Shown: in pieces, positions 59,631-64,000 of the stretch
How positions within the stretch are numbered: position 1 is the first letter of the stretch
Layout: every line of letters begins with the position of its first letter
Notes under the pieces: generated by a model
The model's database searches: none
Told to the model about the DNA's origin: nothing
The model's input: the letters and a program-made list of their open reading frames with translations, nothing else
Source: Persicaria tinctoria
Taxonomy: Eukaryota; Streptophyta; Magnoliopsida; Caryophyllales; Polygonaceae
DNA length: 64,000 bases
Direction: 5' to 3'
Assembly (NCBI GenBank): GCA_037127255.1
Contig: JBANSL010000012.1
Coordinates: 21,400,615 to 21,464,614, forward strand
Made by a program: the position numbers and the translations under genes

Positions 59631-60667
59631 CAGACAATATCTCTGAAACTCCTTAGACGTGTACTCACCTCCATTGTCACTACAGAGGCTCTTCAGGGAG
59701 CAACCCTTCCCCCTTTCCACCATGGCATGCCATTGCTTGAAGCAATCAAGCACCTGGTCTTTTGTCTTCAGAACAAACATCCAAACCTTCCGTGAAGCAT
59801 CATCAATAAAGGTCAGAAAATATCTACCACCTCCTAAGGAAGGTACATCAAGGGGACCACACACATCAGAATACACCAACTAAAGCAAATTTTTCTTCCT
59901 TTCAGAAGACTTACTGAATGACACTCTAGTTTGCTTTCCAAATAAGCAATTGTCACAGGGGTTTAGTGTCATACCTTTGGCAACAGGAATGAGGGACTTT
60001 CTTGCCAAAATTTGAAGTCATTTGTCACTCATATGCGCGAGCCGCCTATGCCACAAATCTGGTGATGCAACACCCTCAACTGCATTCAGGCCACTTCTAA
60101 CAACCTTTACCTGAGTTCTATAAAGAGTGTAGCTCAAGCTTGCCTTAGCAATCACCATAGATCCTTTTGTCTGCTTCCACTTTCCATCACCAGTGCTACT
60201 ATGATAACCTTCTCGGTCCAAGGCTTGTTGAGAAATCAAATTCAAGCGAAGATCTGGTACATGTCGCACATTCTTCAAGGTCATCGTGCAACCTACATTT
60301 GTCTGGACACAAATGTCACCAATACCAACAATCTTTGCAGAGCTGAAGTTCCCCATCTTCACTAAACCAAAGTCTCCAGCTTCATAGGTGGTGAAGATCT
60401 CCTTCCTCGGTGTAGCCTGATAGGATGCAGCTGAATCAACTATCCACTCTACACGAGTATCAAATTCCTGGTTGTGATCATCACCACAGGAGAGAACCAC
60501 CATAGCTTCCTCATCGCCATAGACAGTTGCAGTAGTATTCTTCTCATCATCTTTCTTATTTTTCTCTTCCTTTTGCTTCCTCTTCAACGCATAACAATTC
60601 TTTCTTATATGCCCCTCTTTGCCACAATGATAACAGACAGACTTTTCTTTACCTCGGGAAGCATCTC

Positions 60668-62935
60668 TGTTGTGAGCCTAATTTGCCATGTTTTACACTT
60701 AATTTTATATTGATTTCTGCATATATTACATACATTTGGGTTAGAATAATACAGAATCTGTGTAGTTTACACTTATTTGCAATATATGGAGGTCTACACA
60801 AGTTTTGGTTATATTTCGCAGAAATCGGACGCACTTTGGAGCTAAAAGGAAACTCATGGAGAAGCTAAAAATGGTGCAACTGGAGAAAATGCCATTTTTC
60901 ACCATTCTTCGTTCTGAATCAAGCTTTGATGACTTCATGAGAGTTGTAGCCCTCGGAAAGAGCTTTCCAACGCATGGTCATATGCGTCAATCCGACAAAC
61001 GAGGGCTCGGGAAAGTGCGTTTTACGAACAGAGCAGAAAGCTGAGAAAACTCTACTCGAGATCGACCAGCATCTACTCGAGATCGACCAACTTTGTCGAG
61101 CAGAGCTGATCGAGGACATTAGAGACAACCCGACTCCCGGAATCCTACTCGACCTCGAGTAGCCTTGGTCGAGATCGAGGAGCCATGTCCGGAGTCGACG
61201 AGCTGTGCCAAGCCGAGAAGTCGAGGACGAAGAAGCAGACCACAACCCTACTCGAGGTCGACCAGGGGTGGTCGAGGTCGACGAGCGCCTGTGAGCCAGA
61301 GTCCGAGCACGTCGAGCAGAGCTAGCCGAGACGACCAAGTCTACTCGAGGTCGACGAGTCCTACTCGAGGTCGAGGAGACCTTGTCGAGGTCGACTAGAC
61401 CCAGATTCCAGAATCTTCTCGACGACCCTGTCCGAGTAGAGCTGGATTGCTTGGGCGCGAAGTTGCTGAATTCTATCCAAAATCTATCATCATCTATCCA
61501 AGGAGACAAGATCTATCAAGACATGAAGACTTACCCTATTTAGTTTTATCCTTTCCTTTTATATTTAATTCCATTAAACATTTATTTATCTTTTTAGCAT
61601 TTTAGATAGAAATTTAGATATAGATAGAAGATTCTTTCCTAGAATAGCTAGGGAAGGATAGCTATAAATAAAGCCCATGGGGCTGATTTTTCATTCATTC
61701 AAGTCAAGTCGTCTGAGGACGCAAGGAGAGGGAGGAGAGAGAGAGAGCAGGGAGGAGAGAAAGTTAGTTAGTTCCACAGAGAAGTTTAGGAGTTCGAAGA
61801 TTTTAGGGTTTTGGCATTGACGAGAGTTGATTGCCGGGATTGTAAAATCATTGGATTTAGTTTATGCAAGTTGTTATTTTCTTTCCATCAAAGATGTCTG
61901 AGTTTGCGATGAAGAGCAAGTAGTCAACCCACTTCTAGGGTTGGGGCGAGCCCAACGATAGCTATGCAGAATTGAGGTAAAGATCGAACCTTTATCATGT
62001 TTTGAGCATTTACCTACTTGTTGATGTGTTTATTGCCCATCTAATGGAGATCCATGTTAACCACTTGGATTATAAACATAAAATCGGTAGAGACAATTAG
62101 GGTTTCTTGAGAGAGTTGTCTAATTATTGGAAAAGGCGAAAGCTAATCCTTTAATGCGATTTATATGATCATCTGTTTGATTCCGCCTTATGCATGCTTG
62201 GTTATCGTTGTTGCAAACCCCAATCTTGGAAGTCTTTTTTATACAGTTTACAGTCGAATTTCTGAGTTCTGTCAAGAATCTGCATTTGTCTTTAATATTT
62301 ACAGTTTACAGTTTTATTTTTGTCTTGTCGATACAGAGGAACTGTTAGTCGATCTCGAGTAGGTAGTACTCGATATCGAGTAGAACCCAGTCTAGGTCGA
62401 GTTGACTTTTCTGCTTCTGTTGTCGACTGTGAAGTTTCTGTCTTTTGCCCTAGTCGATCTCGACAAGCCTCTGGTCGAGATCGAGTTGGCTTTTGTCGAG
62501 TTGTGTTGATTTCTGACTTCTGAGCTACTGCTGTCGACTACCCCTGTCGATCTCGAGTAGCTGTCATCGAGATCGACCAGCCTTTTGCTTGCTTTTATTT
62601 GCTGTTTGCTTCTGTTTTGCTTTTTGCTTGTTTTATTTCTGTCTTTCTTTGTTATTTGCTTTTATTTCAAAGTTACCCTTGCCGGGTTAGTTGCCCTTGC
62701 CGGGATTATTTGTTTCTGGTTTATTTCTATTTCTGCTTTTCTGTTTCTGTGTCTGTTCTGCTGCTGTTACTGTGAGAATCTGATAGCTACCTGAGAACCG
62801 CTGACGTGCTTCCTCGTGGATCGATCCTGACTTACTCTTACTATAACGGGAGGAAGTCTTGTAATTATTTGCTGCGACAGGGGAGTCGTTCTGAACTATA
62901 TCTATTTCTATACTTGACTAACTCCTGCAACAACA
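60668..62935 (+). repeat. G2 5' LTR
   Basis: 2268 bp, beginning TGTTGTGAGCCTAATTTGCC and ending CTCCTGCAACAACA, like G1. A TATA box lies at 61672-61680 within CTATAAATAAAGCCCATGG. The conserved block is at 60928-60998. TCGA-core palindromes are dense at 61055-61430 and 62325-62580. Confidence 0.9.
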
Positions 62936-62938
62936 AAT

Positions 62939-62956
62939 TGGCGCCGTTGCCGGGGA
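62939..62956 (+). other. G2 primer-binding site (tRNA-Asp)
   Basis: TGGCGCCGTTGCCGGGGA lies 3 nt after the LTR end, identical to G1. Confidence 0.9.
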
Positions 62957-63018
62957 AGCTATCATTCGCGCCTTAGGTAGTCAGTTCTCACTGTTTCTTT
63001 GAGTTACTTTTCAGGTGT

Positions 63019-63673
63019 ATGCGTCGATCTGGTCAACTACCTGAGTTTGACACCTTAAGATGATCCGGAACGCATCCTACACATCCATTCTAAACTGAAA
63101 AGAGCCATGGCGGCCGCTGAAACACAGGAGCAGCTGATACAGAGGCTTCGGAGGGAAATAGCCGCCCAAGATGCTGCTCTCGCCGCTGAGAGAACAGCAA
63201 AGGAACAAGCACAAGCTAAGCTTGCGTTGCTTAGACAGGAATACCCATTCTATGAACCCGTTGATACCCAGAAGTCGGACGTCGTTGCCCATGATGTTTC
63301 AAAGTCGCTTTTGCCCTATGAGGTGAAAGCTATCCCCGATGATTTTGAGCAACCGATGTTCGTATTCAAGTATGGGGTCCTCGCAAAGTGGCATGAAGCT
63401 ACACAAGATAAGGTGGAAATACCTCTTCCCTCTCCACCGTTCTGCTATGATGGAGATACACAAATAAGTCAACCTATGAAGCGGAAGAGGTATGATGATG
63501 AGGTATGCATGCCAGCTAGAGCCCAGGAAGATGGATGGAGGGAGCCATGGAGCATCCACTCGGGGAGGTTCAAGCTTCTTCACATGATGCCACCGGATGA
63601 CATCCCACGCTTCCCACCACCGGAGGAACCACCAGATCCACCTATACCTCCGGACAAAGATGAGCCAGGCTAA
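63019..63673 (+). pseudogene. G2 short gag-derived ORF, frameshifted at its start
   Basis: The ATG at 63019 corresponds to the G1 gag start (MRRSG) but the frame closes after 14 codons at TGA 63061-63063. The homologous sequence (DDPERILH) continues in another frame, and an ATG at 63107 (MAAAETQEQLIQRL) opens 188 residues. The first ~45 residues match the G1 coiled coil. The rest (for example EVKAIPDDFEQPMF and the proline-rich end) matches nothing I recognise. The gag core, zinc knuckle and protease of G1 are absent. It ends just before sequence homologous to G1's post-ORF region (GAAAGTCGGCCTAGCGAC). Confidence 0.7.
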
Positions 63674-64000
63674 TGCTAAATGAAAGTCGGCCTAGCGACT
63701 ATAAAATCTAGAGCATGTACATAGACTTTTTAGGACATTTTGAGACTTTGTTTTTGTTTTTGGTTTTGGACATTGTTTTTGTTTTTTGTTTCCATTTTTT
63801 GGGTATATGTCTTCTAAATTTCAGGTCCATGGATAGAATCAAAGCTATAGGCTTACTCGGACTAGGAGGTGCTCCATTCGAAATTATGCAGCTCTGCACA
63901 TCTGTCTTGTGAGTTTCTTTCTTTACCCTTTACCTTGTTTTTATACAGTGAGGACACTGTAATGTTTAAGTATGGGGTGGGGGAAGGGCTTACTTTGTGC
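63674..64000 (+). other. G2 3' noncoding region with hairpin-purine-tract module
   Basis: Homologous to the DNA after the G1 ORF. It contains the hairpin ACAGTG-AGGA-CACTGT (63945-63960) followed by TTAAGTATGGGGTGGGGGAAGGG, as in G1 module A. The second module and the 3' LTR would lie beyond the window. Confidence 0.75.

Larger units (their letters stand above)
56342..60667 (-). mobile_element. C2: Tnt1-like Ty1/copia element, 5' part off-window
   Basis: This holds the 3' LTR (56342-57003) and a degenerate pol on the minus strand, up to the gag zinc knuckle, where G2 interrupts. Motif order and wording match the Tnt1 group of copia. It inserted into C1's 5' LTR. A hAT MITE sits in its integrase. 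Confidence 0.88.
59037..60667 (-). pseudogene. C2 gag end, protease and integrase with stops, frameshift and MITE
   Basis: From the right: zinc knuckle CYHCGKEGHIRKNC (near 60600-60645), protease WIVDSAASYQATP, gag-pre-integrase DLWHRRLAHMSDK, then the integrase core YSDVCGPL and SDNGGEYTSKEF. Lesions: TGA near 60016, TAG at 59880-59882, the MITE at 59338-59630 between the second Asp motif and the HHNGVAERTNRTL Glu motif, a frameshift near 59205, and a TAG near 59037. G2 cuts the frame at 60668. The element is clearly dead. Confidence 0.88.
60668..64000 (+). mobile_element. G2: second Athila-type non-autonomous gypsy element, continues past window end
   Basis: A 5' LTR (60668-62935), a tRNA-Asp primer site, a short gag-derived ORF and the start of the 3' noncoding region are visible. 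LTR ends, TATA context, conserved LTR block, leader, 3' noncoding sequence and hairpin-purine module all resemble G1, but the gag core, zinc knuckle and protease are missing from the visible part. It interrupts C2 at the gag zinc-knuckle region. Confidence 0.88.

Overview
This is a repeat-rich nuclear window from a flowering plant, most likely a eudicot. The evidence is a CC-NBS-LRR resistance gene, Ty1/copia retrotransposons primed by initiator-Met tRNA, Athila-type Ty3/gypsy elements primed by tRNA-Asp, a Helitron, hAT- and CACTA-like DNA elements, and plant-type introns. No bacterial-style genes, operons, CRISPR arrays or rRNA genes are visible. The species cannot be named from the sequence alone.

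Left part (1-11.7 kb). The window opens in the RNase H end of a copia element with a very short LTR (368-488). Mostly unannotatable DNA follows, holding a decayed Sirevirus-like LTR region (~2.4-3.5 kb), a possible hAT terminus (~4.7-4.9 kb), a leader-exon-like segment (5.1-5.4 kb), a 563-bp Helitron (5789-6351), a solo gypsy LTR with a matching 5-bp target duplication (6690-8918), a (TC)n tract and a 1.5-kb fold-back-like complex of tandem subrepeats (9417-11005).

Middle part (11.7-29 kb). The one convincing host gene is a CC-NBS-LRR immune receptor (11678-15212, two exons). Downstream are a CACTA-like end with gene-like antisense exons (15.8-20.5 kb), a LINE reverse-transcriptase fragment, and a complete copia element with 1-kb LTRs and target duplication AAGTA (21539-28205). 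That element is disabled by one stop codon and a YVDD-to-YVGD change.

Right part (29.2-64 kb). This is a nest of elements. Copia C1 (3' LTR at 29199; gag, PBS and 5' LTR at 55-56.3 kb) was split by a Sirevirus-like element (47531-54965). An Athila-type element then landed in the Sirevirus envelope-position ORF and now forms a tandem array of near-identical 7061-bp LTR-internal units (29911-47530). A large deletion fused the left end of that array to C1's 3' end. C1's 5' LTR was hit by a Tnt1-like copia element (C2, 56342-60667). C2 carries a 293-bp hAT MITE with an embedded tRNA-like segment, and was itself hit by a second Athila-type element (G2, 60668 to beyond the window end).

The most unusual material is in the two Athila-type families. 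G1 encodes gag-protease plus a C-terminal integrase-like tail but no reverse transcriptase, RNase H or integrase core; the visible part of G2 holds only a short gag-derived ORF. Both are saturated, in LTR, coding and 3' noncoding DNA alike, with TCGA-core palindromes. Both carry an AGGA-loop hairpin directly before a purine tract; in G1 this module occurs twice with different but still complementary stems.
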